Positions 33,059 through 42,496 of a stretch of DNA of 64,000 bases are shown here, in pieces. This DNA comes from Metallococcus carri. Lineage in GTDB: Bacteria; Actinomycetota; Actinomycetes; Actinomycetales; Dermatophilaceae. The position numbers were made by a program, and so were the translations under genes. Position 1 is the first letter of the stretch. Every line of letters starts with the position of its first letter. The notes beneath the pieces were generated by a model, which was not told the DNA's origin, did no database searches, and was given only the letters and a program-made list of their open reading frames with translations. The stretch lies in NCBI RefSeq assembly GCF_011440275.1, contig NZ_JAAOIV010000006.1, positions 118,984 to 182,983 of the forward strand. Reading direction: 5' to 3'.

Positions 33059-35935
33059 TCAGCTGCAGCCGGAGGTGCTGCCGCAGCCCTCGCAGACATA
33101 GCAGCTGCCGGCTGGGCGCATCTTGGTGCCGCAGGTCATGCAGATCGGCGCGTCCGCTGCCTTGCCCTGGAAGCGCTCCATCAGCTCGGCCGAAGAGTGG
33201 ATCTCCGGGGAGACCTTGCGAGCGTCCGCCGCACCGGACCCGGACTGGTCCTCCGCGGCCGGCTCCGGCTGCGACTTCTTCGCCGCCGGCGCCGCCGACT
33301 GCGAGAAGGACTCCAGCTCGCCTTCGAGGTCCTCGTCAGACTCGTTGGTCGGCTCGGCATACGACCCGGTCTCCAGCTGGCGGGCGCGCTCGTCGGCACT
33401 GTGGATGCCCATGAACGACCGGGTCTCGAAGTCCAGGTGGTCCAGCGCCAGGCGACGGAAGACGTAGTCCATGATCGACTGCGCCATCCGCACGTCCGGG
33501 TCGTCGGTCATGCCGGCCGGCTCGAAGCGCATGTTGGTGAACTTCTCGACGTAGGTGTCGAGCGGCACGCCATACTGCAGCGCCACCGAGATCGCGATCG
33601 AGAAGGCGTCCATCATCCCGGCCAGGGTCGAGCCCTGCTTGCCGAACTTCAGGAAGATCTCGCCTAGCTCGCCGTCGTCATAGCTGCTGGCGGTGAGATA
33701 ACCCTCGGCGCCGCCCACGGCGAAGGACGTGGTCTGGGAGTTGCGCCGCTTCGGCATCCGCTTGCGGATCGGGCGGTACTCCACGACCTTCTCCACCGGC
33801 GCGTCCTGCGCGGCGTCCTTCTTCTCCGCCTTCGCGTCAGACAGGGGCTGGCCGACCTTGCAGTTGTCGCGGTAGACCGCCAGGGCCTTCAGGCCGAGCT
33901 TCCAGCCCTCGAGGTGCACCTCGGCGATGTCCTCGATCGTCGCCGACTCCGGCAGGTTGACCGTCTTGGAGATCGCGCCGGACAGGAACGGCTGGCAGGC
34001 CGCCATCATCCGCACGTGGCCCATCGGGGTGATGGCCCGCTTGCCCATCGCGCAGTCGAAGACCTCGTAGTGCTCCTGCTTCAGCCCGGGCGCGTCGACG
34101 ACGTGGCCGTGCTCGGCGATGTACTCCACGATCGCCTCGATCTGCTCCTCGAGGTAACCGAGCTTCTTCAGCGCCCGCGGGATCGTGTTGTTGACGATCT
34201 GCATCGAACCGCCGCCGACGAGCTTCTTGAACTTCACCAGCGAGAAGTCCGGTTCGATGCCGGTGGTGTCGCAGTCCATCATGAAGCCGATGGTGCCGGT
34301 CGGCGCGAGCACGGACGCCTGCGCGTTGCGGTAGCCGTTCTTCTCACCGAGCTCGATCACCTGGGCCCACGCCTTGGTCGCGTAGCGGTGGATGTCACCG
34401 TCCATCGAGTCCAGGGTGCGCACCTGGTCGTTGGCGGCCTGGTGCTTGCGCATCACGCGCTTGTGCGCCTCGGCGTTGCGGGCGTACCCGGCATACGGCC
34501 CGACGATCCCGGCGAGTTCGGCAGACCGCTTGTATGCCGCGCCGGTGAGCAGCGAGGTGATCGAAGCGGCGAGACTGCGGCCACCCTCGGACTCATACCC
34601 GTGGCCGGTGGCCATCAGCAGCGCACCGAGGTTGGCGTAGCCGATGCCGAGCTGGCGGTAGTCCACCGTGGTCTTGCCGATCGCCTCGGTCGGGAAGTCG
34701 GCGAAGCAGATCGAGATGTCCATCGCGGTGATGACCAGCTCAACGACCTTCTGGAAGGTGGCGGCGTCGAAGGTGTCGTCCTCGCGCAGGAACTTCAGCA
34801 GGTTGAGGCTCGCCAGGTTGCAGGAGGAGTTGTCGAGCGACATGTACTCCGAGCACGGGTTGGACGCGGTGATCCGGCCGGTCTCGGGGTTGGTGTGCCA
34901 GGCGTTGATCGTGTCGTCGTACTGCACGCCCGGGTCGGCGCACTCCCACGCGGCCTGGTTGAGCTTGTTGAACAGCTCGCGGGCGTCGACGGTCTCGATG
35001 ACCTCGCCGGTGCCGCGGGCGCGCAGGCCGAACTCCTTGCCCTCCTCGACCGCGCGCATGAACTCGTCACTGACGCGCACGGAGTTGTTGGCGTTCTGGT
35101 ACTGGACCGAGGTGATGTCCTTGCCGCCGAGGTCCATGTCGAAGCCGGCGTCGCGCAGCGCGCGGATCTTGTCCTCTTCGCGCGCCTTGGTTTCGATGAA
35201 CTCCTCGATGTCGGGGTGGTCCACGTCGAGCACGACCATCTTGGCCGCGCGGCGGGTCGCGCCACCGGACTTGATGGTGCCGGCGGAGGCGTCGGCGCCG
35301 CGCATGAAGGAGACCGGGCCGCTCGCGGTGCCGCCGGAGGACAGCAGCTCCTTGGAGGAGCGGATGCGCGAGAGGTTCAGGCCGGCGCCCGAGCCGCCCT
35401 TGAAGATGAAGCCCTCTTCCTTGTACCAGTTGAGGATCGAGTCCATCGAGTCGTCGACCGACAGGATGAAGCAGGCCGACACCTGCTGCGGGCTCTTGGT
35501 CCCGACGTTGAACCACACCGGGGAGTTGAAGCTGAAGACCTGGTGCAGCAGTGCCCAGGTGAGCTCGTGCTCGAAGATCTCCGCGTCCTGCTCGGTGGCG
35601 AAGTAGCCGTGCTCCTTGCCCGCCTTGACGTAGGTGAGCACGACTCGGTCGATGAGCTGCTTGAGCGACTGCTCCCGCGCCGGCGTCCCGAGTGCACCGC
35701 GGAAGTACTTGGTGGTCACGATGGTGGAGGCGTTCAGCGACCAGAAGTCGGGGAACTCCACGCCGCGCTGCTCGAAGATCGTCTCGCCGGACTTCCAGTT
35801 GGTCTGGACGACGTCGCGCCGCTCCCAGGTCACCTCGTCGTAGGGGTGCACGCCGGGCGTGGTGAAGATCCGCTCGATCTTCAGGCCCTTGCCGGCGCGA
35901 CCCGTCCTCGACGGTGCGCTGCTGGTGTCGGTCAT
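33059..35935 (-). CDS. nrdJ: Adenosylcobalamin-dependent (class II) ribonucleotide reductase
   Basis: 958 residues. Reduces ribonucleotides to deoxyribonucleotides using vitamin B12 radical chemistry, independent of oxygen. Marks: substrate-site Cys in SACFILSVDDSMDSIL, FKGGSGAGLNLSRIRSS, GAT RRAAKMVVLDVDHPDIEEF region, NPCSEYMSLDNSSCNLASLN with the radical Cys and Glu, and LAPTGTIGFMMDCDTTGIEP. The C-terminus has a Cys-rich tail, CMTCGTKMRPAGSCYVCEGC then GSTSGCS, a zinc-binding and redox-relay end typical of the family. GGAGGAG precedes the ATG. Transcribed after nrdR and expected to be repressed by it. Confidence 0.97.
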   Translation of the reverse strand: MTDTSSAPSRTGRAGKGLKIERIFTTPGVHPYDEVTWERRDVVQTNWKSGETIFEQRGVEFPDFWSLNASTIVTTKYFRGALGTPAREQSLKQLIDRVVLTYVKAGKEHGYFATEQDAEIFEHELTWALLHQVFSFNSPVWFNVGTKSPQQVSACFILSVDDSMDSILNWYKEEGFIFKGGSGAGLNLSRIRSSKELLSSGGTASGPVSFMRGADASAGTIKSGGATRRAAKMVVLDVDHPDIEEFIETKAREEDKIRALRDAGFDMDLGGKDITSVQYQNANNSVRVSDEFMRAVEEGKEFGLRARGTGEVIETVDARELFNKLNQAAWECADPGVQYDDTINAWHTNPETGRITASNPCSEYMSLDNSSCNLASLNLLKFLREDDTFDAATFQKVVELVITAMDISICFADFPTEAIGKTTVDYRQLGIGYANLGALLMATGHGYESEGGRSLAASITSLLTGAAYKRSAELAGIVGPYAGYARNAEAHKRVMRKHQAANDQVRTLDSMDGDIHRYATKAWAQVIELGEKNGYRNAQASVLAPTGTIGFMMDCDTTGIEPDFSLVKFKKLVGGGSMQIVNNTIPRALKKLGYLEEQIEAIVEYIAEHGHVVDAPGLKQEHYEVFDCAMGKRAITPMGHVRMMAACQPFLSGAISKTVNLPESATIEDIAEVHLEGWKLGLKALAVYRDNCKVGQPLSDAKAEKKDAAQDAPVEKVVEYRPIRKRMPKRRNSQTTSFAVGGAEGYLTASSYDDGELGEIFLKFGKQGSTLAGMMDAFSIAISVALQYGVPLDTYVEKFTNMRFEPAGMTDDPDVRMAQSIMDYVFRRLALDHLDFETRSFMGIHSADERARQLETGSYAEPTNESDEDLEGELESFSQSAAPAAKKSQPEPAAEDQSGSGAADARKVSPEIHSSAELMERFQGKAADAPICMTCGTKMRPAGSCYVCEGCGSTSGCS

Positions 35936-35984
35936 GTCTGCTCCTCCGTGCAGGGTGGGAAATGGATGAGTCGTGCGGTGTGCG

Positions 35985-36446
35985 TCAGGGATGCGTCGCG
36001 TCACGTTCGGCGCGCAGCAAGGTGATGGCGGACTCGAAGTCCTCCAGACCTTCGAACGCCTGGTAGACCGAGGCGAAACGCAGGTAGGCGACCTCGTCGA
36101 GCGATCGCAATGGTCCAAGGATCGCCAGGCCGACGTCATGGGCGTCGACCTCGGCCGCGCCCTGAGCGCGGATGGCCTCCTCGACCTCTTGAGCCAGCAG
36201 TGCCAGCTGGTCCTCGGACACCGGCCGGCCCTGGCAGGCCTTGCGGACACCCGAGGCGACCTTGGCCCGTGAGAACGGTTCGCTTACGCCGGAGCGCTTC
36301 ACGACCGTCAGGCTCGCGGTCTCCATCGTCGAGAACCGCTTGCCGCAGTTCGGGCACTGGCGTCGCCGCTTGATGCAGGTGCCGTCCTCGCTGGTGCGGC
36401 TGTCGACGACGCGGGAGTCGTCGTGACGGCAGAACGGACAGTGCAC
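35985..36446 (-). CDS. nrdR: Transcriptional repressor NrdR
   Basis: 153 residues. N-terminal zinc ribbon ([17 protein letters not shown], then [17 protein letters not shown]: four Cys) and an ATP-cone ([30 protein letters not shown]) that senses (d)ATP. It represses ribonucleotide reductase genes. GTG start with AAAGGAGC upstream. It lies 49 bp upstream of nrdJ on the same strand, and tandem NrdR boxes lie about 150-200 bp in front of it, so the operon should be autoregulated. Confidence 0.97.
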   Translation of the reverse strand: MHCPFCRHDDSRVVDSRTSEDGTCIKRRRQCPNCGKRFSTMETASLTVVKRSGVSEPFSRAKVASGVRKACQGRPVSEDQLALLAQEVEEAIRAQGAAEVDAHDVGLAILGPLRSLDEVAYLRFASVYQAFEGLEDFESAITLLRAERDATHP

Positions 36447-36595
36447 GGCGCGCTCCTTTCGTGCTCGAGCCGGTCGGCTCGTCGGCCCTCATGGCTGCCT
36501 GCACACGCCCCGGTTCCGGGCATAGGAATGCCCGGGATCAGGACCCAGCGGCCCCGTCCTGTGGATGGTTCTGTGGGGAACCGGTGGAGAAGGTG

Positions 36596-36611
36596 GGGAC
36601 TAGATGTGCAT
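36596..36611 (-). promoter_or_regulatory. NrdR box 2
   Basis: Minus strand ATGCACATCTAGTCCC; shares ATCTAGT with box 1 and is offset by exactly 32 bp (three helical turns), the arrangement expected for NrdR. Confidence 0.7.
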
Positions 36612-36627
36612 GAACCACAACGGTGTA

Positions 36628-36643
36628 ACTACTAGATATAGGG
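36628..36643 (-). promoter_or_regulatory. NrdR box 1
   Basis: Minus strand CCCTATATCTAGTAGT, close to the 16-bp palindromic NrdR consensus (acaCwAtATcTAGtgt type). With box 2 it lies in the A+T-rich centre of the 326-bp gap between the LysM gene and nrdR; the remainder of the gap shows no gene. Confidence 0.75.
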
Positions 36644-36772
36644 ATAGTAGGCACCTTCGACCCCATGACGCAAGGCCTGCGCGTGTCGCGTCCGATGGCC
36701 TGCCATCGGCGCAGGTCAGCGACCTCTGCTCGGCGTGTCACGGCCATCGCACTCACCCGCTCGCAGGACGCT

Positions 36773-37162
36773 TCAGCGCGGGATGCGCAGCTGCTGACCG
36801 GGCTGGATCTGCAGCGAGTTGAGACTATTGGCCAGCTGGATCCGCACCACGGCCTCGCGCAGCGGCAGGCCCGGCAACTGCTGAGCCGCGATCTGGTCGA
36901 GCGTCTGCCCCTGCTGCACAGTGACCGTCGGCGTGGCCACCGGTCCACCGGTCACGGCACGGGCGACGCCGAAGGATCCGGTGGCCGCGAGCAGCGCCAG
37001 CGCGCCGGCGGCGATCACCCGGCGGCCGCGGACGGTCAGCGACCACTGGCTGGCGGCGGGACGTTCCACCGGCGCACCAACCAGGTGCAGGTGGCGCGGC
37101 CGCTGCGCAGCGGTGCGCTGCTGCGGTCGACTCGGCCGGGACTCGATGGTGACGGCGCTCAT
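36773..37162 (-). CDS. LysM membrane protein, candidate SOS-induced cell division inhibitor
   Basis: 129 residues: cytoplasmic Arg-rich N-terminus (~45 aa), one TM helix (~47-66, VIAAGALALLAATGSFGVAR), and an extracytoplasmic LysM-like domain (VTVQQGQTLDQIAAQQLPGL ... LQIQPGQQLRIPR). It is divergent from lexA. The same arrangement holds for Mycobacterium Rv2719c (ChiZ), Corynebacterium DivS and Bacillus YneA, which delay septation during DNA damage. Three LexA-like boxes in the shared interval support SOS control. Activity as a division inhibitor is inferred from position and architecture, not sequence identity. Confidence 0.85.
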   Translation of the reverse strand: MSAVTIESRPSRPQQRTAAQRPRHLHLVGAPVERPAASQWSLTVRGRRVIAAGALALLAATGSFGVARAVTGGPVATPTVTVQQGQTLDQIAAQQLPGLPLREAVVRIQLANSLNSLQIQPGQQLRIPR

Positions 37163-37191
37163 GATGTCCTCCCGTTCCGGACTCGTGACCT

Positions 37192-37207
37192 TCGCACGAA
37201 TGTCCGA
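37192..37207. promoter_or_regulatory. LexA (SOS) box 1
   Basis: TCGCACGAATGTCCGA; fits C-G-n-A-C-N4-G-T-n-C-G of the actinobacterial/Bacillus SOS box. Abuts box 2. Confidence 0.65.
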
Positions 37208-37223
37208 TAGAACCTTTGTACGA
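37208..37223. promoter_or_regulatory. LexA (SOS) box 2
   Basis: TAGAACCTTTGTACGA; AGAAC-N4-GTACG, directly adjacent to box 1 in the divergent lexA/LysM interval. Confidence 0.6.
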
Positions 37224-37260
37224 TTTGTAGCACAGACGTTCGAAGAAATCGAGACACGCG

Positions 37261-37276
37261 TCGTACACATGTTTGG
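37261..37276. promoter_or_regulatory. LexA (SOS) box 3
   Basis: TCGTACACATGTTTGG; differs from the mycobacterial box TCGAACACATGTTTGA at two positions. Nearest to lexA. Confidence 0.75.
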
Positions 37277-37407
37277 AAACTGTGTCCGAACGGCATACCC
37301 TCGTTTCATGGTTCGAAGCCTTGCACCGACCACCGACAGACCTTCGTGGTCAGTGGTCGCGCTCGGCCTCGAAGCGCCCCTGACCTGCGACGACGTGAGG
37401 TAACCCG

Positions 37408-38127
37408 ATGGCCAAGATCCACCAGATGCCCGACGCCGAAGGCAGCGGCCTGACCACCCGTCAGCGCAAGGTGCTCGAGGTGATCCGCAATTCGGTCGAC
37501 CGGCGCGGTTATCCGCCGAGCCTGCGCGAGATCGGCGAGGCGGTCGGGCTCACCAGCCCCAGCTCGGTCGCCCACCAGTTGTCGATGCTCGAGCGCAAGG
37601 GCTACCTGCGCCGCGATCCCAACCGGCCGCGCGCGATCGAGGTGATCTCCCCCGATGCCGACAAGGACACCCGCGGCTATCGCGGAGGCGCCAGCGTGTC
37701 GAGCATGACCGACACCTCGATCGACGAAACCCTCATCGCCGACAACCGGCCGAGCCCCTCCTATGTTCCGCTCGTCGGCCGGATCGCCGCGGGCGGGCCG
37801 ATCCTCGCCGAGGAGCTGGTCGAGGACGTCTTCCCGCTCCCCCGCCAGATCGTCGGCGAGGGCGACCTGTTCCTGCTCACCGTCGTCGGCGACTCGATGA
37901 TCGACGCGGGCATCTGCGACGGCGACTGGGTCGTGGTGCGCCAGCAGCCCACCGCCGAGAACGGTGAGATCGTCGCGGCGATGCTCGACAACGAGGCCAC
38001 CGTCAAGACCTTCAAGCGCAGCCACGGCAAGCTGTGGCTGCTGCCGCAGAACCCCAACTACGACCCGATCGACGGCACCGACGCGGTGATCCTCGGCAAG
38101 GTCACCGCGGTGCTGCGGCGGCTCTGA
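37408..38127 (+). CDS. lexA: SOS repressor LexA
   Basis: 239 residues. N-terminal winged helix ([40 protein letters not shown]), linker, and C-terminal S24 autoprotease with the Ala-Gly cleavage site in [13 protein letters not shown], catalytic Ser in [10 protein letters not shown] and Lys in ATVKTFKR. RecA filaments trigger its self-cleavage. GAGG lies before the ATG and three LexA-like boxes precede it, indicating autorepression. The last 26 bp overlap the 3' end of the sirtuin gene on the other strand. Confidence 0.97.
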   Translation: MAKIHQMPDAEGSGLTTRQRKVLEVIRNSVDRRGYPPSLREIGEAVGLTSPSSVAHQLSMLERKGYLRRDPNRPRAIEVISPDADKDTRGYRGGASVSSMTDTSIDETLIADNRPSPSYVPLVGRIAAGGPILAEELVEDVFPLPRQIVGEGDLFLLTVVGDSMIDAGICDGDWVVVRQQPTAENGEIVAAMLDNEATVKTFKRSHGKLWLLPQNPNYDPIDGTDAVILGKVTAVLRRL

Positions 38128-38989
38128 GGGCCGACTCGAGCGCCACCGTCGCCTGTGGGAGTGCGCGCGTGAGGTCTTCGTCGATCTTGAATGGCGTGAG
38201 TTCGGCCGCGCGCGACCAGCCCCGGTTGGCCAGGATCAGCGGTATGCCGTGCGCTGCCGCCCTTCGCGCGAACCGCAAGCCGGACATCACCCCCAGCGAG
38301 GAGCCCAGCACCACCAGGGCGCGGGCCTGATCCACCAGCTCGAAGCAGCGGTCCACCACCGGCCGATCGACCGACTCCCCGAACATCACCACGTGCGCCT
38401 TGAGCAGGTCGCTGCCACACGTTGGGCATGGGGGCACCTGCCAGCGCTCGAACCAGGCTGGGTCGACGTCGACATCGCCGTCCGGACGCAGCGGTGCCTG
38501 GCTCGCCGACTGCAGCACCGCGGCGGCCTGCGGGTTGAGCGCGGTCATCCAGGACTGCAGGTCGGCTCGGGCGAAGATGGTGCGGCAGTGCAGGCACACC
38601 ACCTCCGCGAGCGAGCCGTGCAGCTCGACCACGCGGCGGCTGCCGGCCTGTTGATGCAGCCCGTCGACGTTCTGGGTGATGACCGCGTCCACCACGCCGA
38701 GCCGCTCCCAGGCGGCCACCGCGGCGTGCCCAGCGTTCGGGGCGGCGGCCGCGAAACGGGACCACCCGACATACGACCTGGCCCAATAGCGCTGTCGCGC
38801 AAGGTGATTGGCGCGAAACTGGGCGATGGTCATCGGCTCGACCCGGCGTTCGCCATTCGGTCCGCGATAGTCGGGCAGCCCACTGGCGGTCGAGAGGCCG
38901 GCGCCGGAGAGCACGACGACACCGCCGGTGGTCAGGGCATCCAGCAGTGCCCGGCCCGGCGCCGAGGTCAGCCACGAGGGCTCGGGCAT
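38102..38989 (-). CDS. Sir2-family NAD-dependent protein deacylase
   Basis: 295 residues. NAD site [34 protein letters not shown], catalytic His in [13 protein letters not shown], zinc ligands CLHC and CPTC, and VVMFGESV. It removes acyl groups from lysines. AAGGAGC precedes the ATG. A class II (SIRT4-like) sirtuin is suggested by the GERRVEP segment after the NAD site; this subclass call is tentative. Confidence 0.93.
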   Translation of the reverse strand: MPEPSWLTSAPGRALLDALTTGGVVVLSGAGLSTASGLPDYRGPNGERRVEPMTIAQFRANHLARQRYWARSYVGWSRFAAAAPNAGHAAVAAWERLGVVDAVITQNVDGLHQQAGSRRVVELHGSLAEVVCLHCRTIFARADLQSWMTALNPQAAAVLQSASQAPLRPDGDVDVDPAWFERWQVPPCPTCGSDLLKAHVVMFGESVDRPVVDRCFELVDQARALVVLGSSLGVMSGLRFARRAAAHGIPLILANRGWSRAAELTPFKIDEDLTRALPQATVALESALRAAAAPR

Positions 38990-39034
38990 CGTGCTCCTTC
39001 TCACGCGGTGAAGCAGTCCTGCAGCGAGGTTATA

Positions 39035-39040
39035 TACGCT
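39035..39040 (+). promoter_or_regulatory. -10 element (TACGCT) of the LysR-type gene
   Basis: TATATACGCT ends 6 nt before the ATG; the mRNA would be nearly leaderless. Confidence 0.45.
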
Positions 39041-39046
39041 AGGTGA

Positions 39047-39997
39047 ATGATCGACGCCGCCGGCCTGCGCGTGATGCGAGCCATTTCCGAAGAGGGCAGC
39101 TTCACCGCCGCCGCGGCCTCCCTTGGTTACTCCCAGCCCGCGATCTCGCAAATGGTGCGCCGGCTGGAGGAACGTCTCGGCACCCCACTGGTCGAACGGC
39201 TCGGCCGCAATGTGCGCCTGACCGAGGCCGGCCAGGTGCTCGCGCGGCATGCCGGCGCGGTGCTCACCGCGATCGACACCGCCGAGTCCGAGGTCGCCGC
39301 GATCGCCGGGCTGCGCTCGGGGCGGGTGCGACTGATGGCCTTCCCGTCCTCGTCCTCCTCGCTGGTGCCGCGCGCGTTGGCGCTGGTGCGCGAGCGTTTC
39401 CCCGACGTGCGGGTGAGCTTCGCCGAGGGTGAACCGCCGGAGTCGTTGGCCGCGTTGCGGGCGGGTGACTGCGATGTTGCGGTGGCGTTCAGTTATGAGG
39501 ATGTCGACGTCAGCCGCGGCGAGGACGATCTGGACGCCTTCGAGATCAAGCCGCTGCTGGAGGACCAGGTCCGGCTGGCGCTGCCGCTCGATCACCCGCT
39601 CGCGGCCGGTGACAGCGTGAAGTTGTCCGAATTCGCCGACGAGCCGTGGATCGCCGGCTGTCCGCGCTGTCGAGGTCACCTGCTCACGCTGGCCGGCAAC
39701 TCCGGTTTCGCCCCGAATGTCGCCTTCGAGACCGAGGACTATGTCGCCGTGCTCGGCCTGGTCGCCGAAGGGCTCGGCGTCGCGCTCGTGCCGGACCTGA
39801 TCCTGCGGTCCGCGCCCAACTCCGGCATCCGCGCGCTGCCGATCGACCCGCCGTCGCGCCGCACGGTGTATGCCGTCACCACGCCCGACCTCACCAAGGT
39901 GCCGGCGGTGGCCGCGACGGTGCAGGCGCTGGTGGACGCAGCCGACTGCCTCGAGGGCGCTGCGCCGGGCACGCTGCCGCCGACGCGCACCGCCTGA
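39047..39997 (+). CDS. LysR-type transcriptional regulator
   Basis: 316 residues. N-terminal winged helix-turn-helix (LRVMRAISEEGSFTAAAASL, GYSQPAISQMVRRLEERLGT) and a periplasmic-binding-like effector domain (VRLMAFPSSSSSLVPRALAL ... AGCPRCRGHLLTLAGNSGF). Target and ligand are unknown. It is divergent from the sirtuin gene with a 57-bp gap, so it may regulate that gene in the usual LysR manner; this is inference. It converges on comEC. Confidence 0.92.
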   Translation: MIDAAGLRVMRAISEEGSFTAAAASLGYSQPAISQMVRRLEERLGTPLVERLGRNVRLTEAGQVLARHAGAVLTAIDTAESEVAAIAGLRSGRVRLMAFPSSSSSLVPRALALVRERFPDVRVSFAEGEPPESLAALRAGDCDVAVAFSYEDVDVSRGEDDLDAFEIKPLLEDQVRLALPLDHPLAAGDSVKLSEFADEPWIAGCPRCRGHLLTLAGNSGFAPNVAFETEDYVAVLGLVAEGLGVALVPDLILRSAPNSGIRALPIDPPSRRTVYAVTTPDLTKVPAVAATVQALVDAADCLEGAAPGTLPPTRTA

Positions 39998-40018
39998 GCG
40001 CCTCGCGCGCGAACAGCT

Positions 40019-42496
40019 TCACGGCCGGGCCACCCAGGCCCGGCCACCCCGCGCCACGACGGCGATGTCGCCACCGCGGTCGGTGCGGTAGACCGCCGAA
40101 CCCGCCGATGCCAGCAGCGCCAGGGTGCGCGCAGCCGGGTGTCCGTAGTCATTGCCCGCGCCGACGCTGACCAGGGCGACCGGGGCTCCGACCGCGCGCA
40201 CCAGGTCGGGGTCCTGGTTGGAGGATCCGTGATGGGCGACCTTCAGCACATCGAACCTGCTGCCCTGTCCGAGCGACTGCAACTCGCGCAGCACGGCGGC
40301 CGCGCCTTCCCGCTCGAGGTCGCCGGTGAGCAGCAGCCGCAGGCCGCCGGCACGGACATCCAGCGCGACGCTGCCGTTGTTCTGCACCGAGCCGGCGTGC
40401 AGGGTCCGGCCCGGCCACAGCACGCGTGCCTCGACCCCAGGCCAGCGCAGCAGATCGCCCTGCCGCAGCGGGGTCACCCGCCATCGGTAGTTGCGCGCGA
40501 CCCGCTCGACTTCTGCCGCCCGCCCAGCTTCGTCACGGCTGCCGGAGCCACCGGTGCCGGAGTCACTGGTGCCGGAGCCACCGGTCCTGGCATCGCTGTT
40601 GCTGGACTGGCTGGACTCGGCGTTGCTGGGGGCGTCGGCGCCGGAGCTGACCGAGGTGACGAAGAGTTCTCCGACCGGTCGGCCGGCGGCCACCCCTGCC
40701 AGCCCGGTCACGTGATCGGCATGGAAGTGGCTGAGCACGATGGCGTCGATGCTGGTGACCTTGAGGCGGTCCAGGCAGCCGGTCATCGCCTGCGGGTCGG
40801 GACCGGTGTCGACCACCACCGCGCGCCCAGCAGCGGTGCGCAGCACGAGCCCATCACCCTGCCCGACGTCACAGGCCACGATCACCCAGTCCGCCGGTGG
40901 CCATCCGCCCCCGGGCAGGGGCACGACCACTGCGGCGGCGACGACGACCGAACTGACGGCCGCCCAGGGCCGACGCCGGGCAGTGGCGGCCACCCAGGGA
41001 CCGGTGAGCAGAGCGGCGAGGGTCAAAGCGGCCAGCAACAATGCTCCGAACGCGCCGCCTGGCCACGGCAGGGAACCCCAGGGCACCGCGGCGCAGACAT
41101 GCGCGATCGTCGCGATCCCCCAGGCGGGCAGCCCGGCGGCCCACGACGGCAGCCAGGCGACGCTCGGACCGAAGGGCGCGAGCAGCACCGTCATCACGCC
41201 GCCGAGCGTGGCGGGTGCGACCAGCGGCGCCGCCAGCACGTTGGCGGGCAGGCCGACCAGGCTGACCGAGCTCTGCAGCAGGACGATCACCGGTGCACAC
41301 ATCGCCTGTGCCGCCAGCGGTATGACGATCGCGTCGGCGAGTGGGTGCGCACGTGGCGGCAGGTGCCGGGCCAGTGCGTCGCCCCAGGGGCGGGCGAAGA
41401 ACAGCAGCCCGGCGGTGGCGAGCGCGGAGAGCGCGAAGCCGAAGGACCGGGCCAACGATGGGTCGATGACGAGCAACACCAAGATCGCCGCCGCGAGAGC
41501 GGAAGGGCCGGCGCTGCGGCGCGAGGCAGACATGCCGAGCAGACCCACGGCGCCCATCACGGCCGCCCGGATGACGCTCGGTTCCGGCCGGCATAGGAAG
41601 ACGAAGGCGGCCAGCACCGCGAGGCTGGCGGGCAGCCTGGCCCGTCGGGGCACCCGCAGCCAGCCTGCAACCCAGCCGGTGGCCATCAGCACGAAGGTGA
41701 CATTGGAGCCGCTCACGGCATTGAGGTGGGTCATGCCGGTGGCGCGCATGTCGTCGTCGAGGTCGGGAGGCAGCCGGCTGGTGTCGCCGATGACGAGCGC
41801 GGGCACCAGGCCGCGGGCGTCCGCGGGCAGGTGGTCGGTGGCCGCGCGCAGGTCGGCGCGCAGGGCCTCGGCCACGCGCTCGACTGGTCCGGCGCGGGCA
41901 AAGACCTGCGGCTGGCCCCGGGCACTCGCGGTGGCGACGGCATCGTCACCGGGCCGGGCAGCCTGCAGGCGCACGGTGACGCGCACGCGCTCGTGCCAGC
42001 GGACGGTCAACCAGGATTCGTCACCGAAGACGACGATCGGCGTGCGCACCCTGGTCGCTGCGCCCCGGCCCTCGACCCGCAGGACGAGCAGGCGGATGAC
42101 CACCAGGGTTCGGCCACGCAAGGTGGTCGAGGTCAGGCGACGCGGGTCGGAGCTCACGCTGCCCTCCACCGTGACGATGGCCCTGCGCTGGGCGAGCTGA
42201 TCGATGGGCCCGGTCGTGGCGACCAACCGATGCCCGATGACCGCGGTGAGCGTGCCGGCCACCGCGACCAGCACCAGCTGTCCGAGCACCAGCCGCTGCC
42301 GACCGACGCGCCCGACACCGGCCCGGTGCAGCACCACGGCCAGGGCCGTCGCGGCCAGCAACGCCGACGCGGTGACCGACACCGCCACGACGACAACCCG
42401 AGCCGCCGGCATACCGAGCACCAGCGCGACCACCGCCCAGGCCGCCCCGGCGGGCAGCAGCAGCCGCAGATCCAAGCCGCGCCGCTCGGGCGTCAT
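40019..42496 (-). CDS. comEC: ComEC/Rec2 competence DNA channel protein
   Basis: 825 residues. N-terminal membrane region and DUF4131-like segment, the Competence domain with many TM helices (GMTHLNAVSGSNVTFVLMAT, and following), and a C-terminal metallo-beta-lactamase-like domain (IVACDVGQGDGLVLRTAAG, DAIVLSHFHADHVTGLAG, LLLTGDLEREGAAAVLREL, KVAHHGSSNQDPDLVR) that may degrade one DNA strand. A Ser/Gly-rich insert interrupts that domain. It forms the inner-membrane channel for incoming single-stranded DNA. Its ATG overlaps the comEA stop (ATGA), so the pair is coupled. No pilus genes are in the window. Confidence 0.94.
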   Translation of the reverse strand: MTPERRGLDLRLLLPAGAAWAVVALVLGMPAARVVVVAVSVTASALLAATALAVVLHRAGVGRVGRQRLVLGQLVLVAVAGTLTAVIGHRLVATTGPIDQLAQRRAIVTVEGSVSSDPRRLTSTTLRGRTLVVIRLLVLRVEGRGAATRVRTPIVVFGDESWLTVRWHERVRVTVRLQAARPGDDAVATASARGQPQVFARAGPVERVAEALRADLRAATDHLPADARGLVPALVIGDTSRLPPDLDDDMRATGMTHLNAVSGSNVTFVLMATGWVAGWLRVPRRARLPASLAVLAAFVFLCRPEPSVIRAAVMGAVGLLGMSASRRSAGPSALAAAILVLLVIDPSLARSFGFALSALATAGLLFFARPWGDALARHLPPRAHPLADAIVIPLAAQAMCAPVIVLLQSSVSLVGLPANVLAAPLVAPATLGGVMTVLLAPFGPSVAWLPSWAAGLPAWGIATIAHVCAAVPWGSLPWPGGAFGALLLAALTLAALLTGPWVAATARRRPWAAVSSVVVAAAVVVPLPGGGWPPADWVIVACDVGQGDGLVLRTAAGRAVVVDTGPDPQAMTGCLDRLKVTSIDAIVLSHFHADHVTGLAGVAAGRPVGELFVTSVSSGADAPSNAESSQSSNSDARTGGSGTSDSGTGGSGSRDEAGRAAEVERVARNYRWRVTPLRQGDLLRWPGVEARVLWPGRTLHAGSVQNNGSVALDVRAGGLRLLLTGDLEREGAAAVLRELQSLGQGSRFDVLKVAHHGSSNQDPDLVRAVGAPVALVSVGAGNDYGHPAARTLALLASAGSAVYRTDRGGDIAVVARGGRAWVARP

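Noticed and set aside
33914-36025. 703-codon plus-strand frame opposite nrdJ
   Set aside because: Shadow of nrdJ with no motifs.
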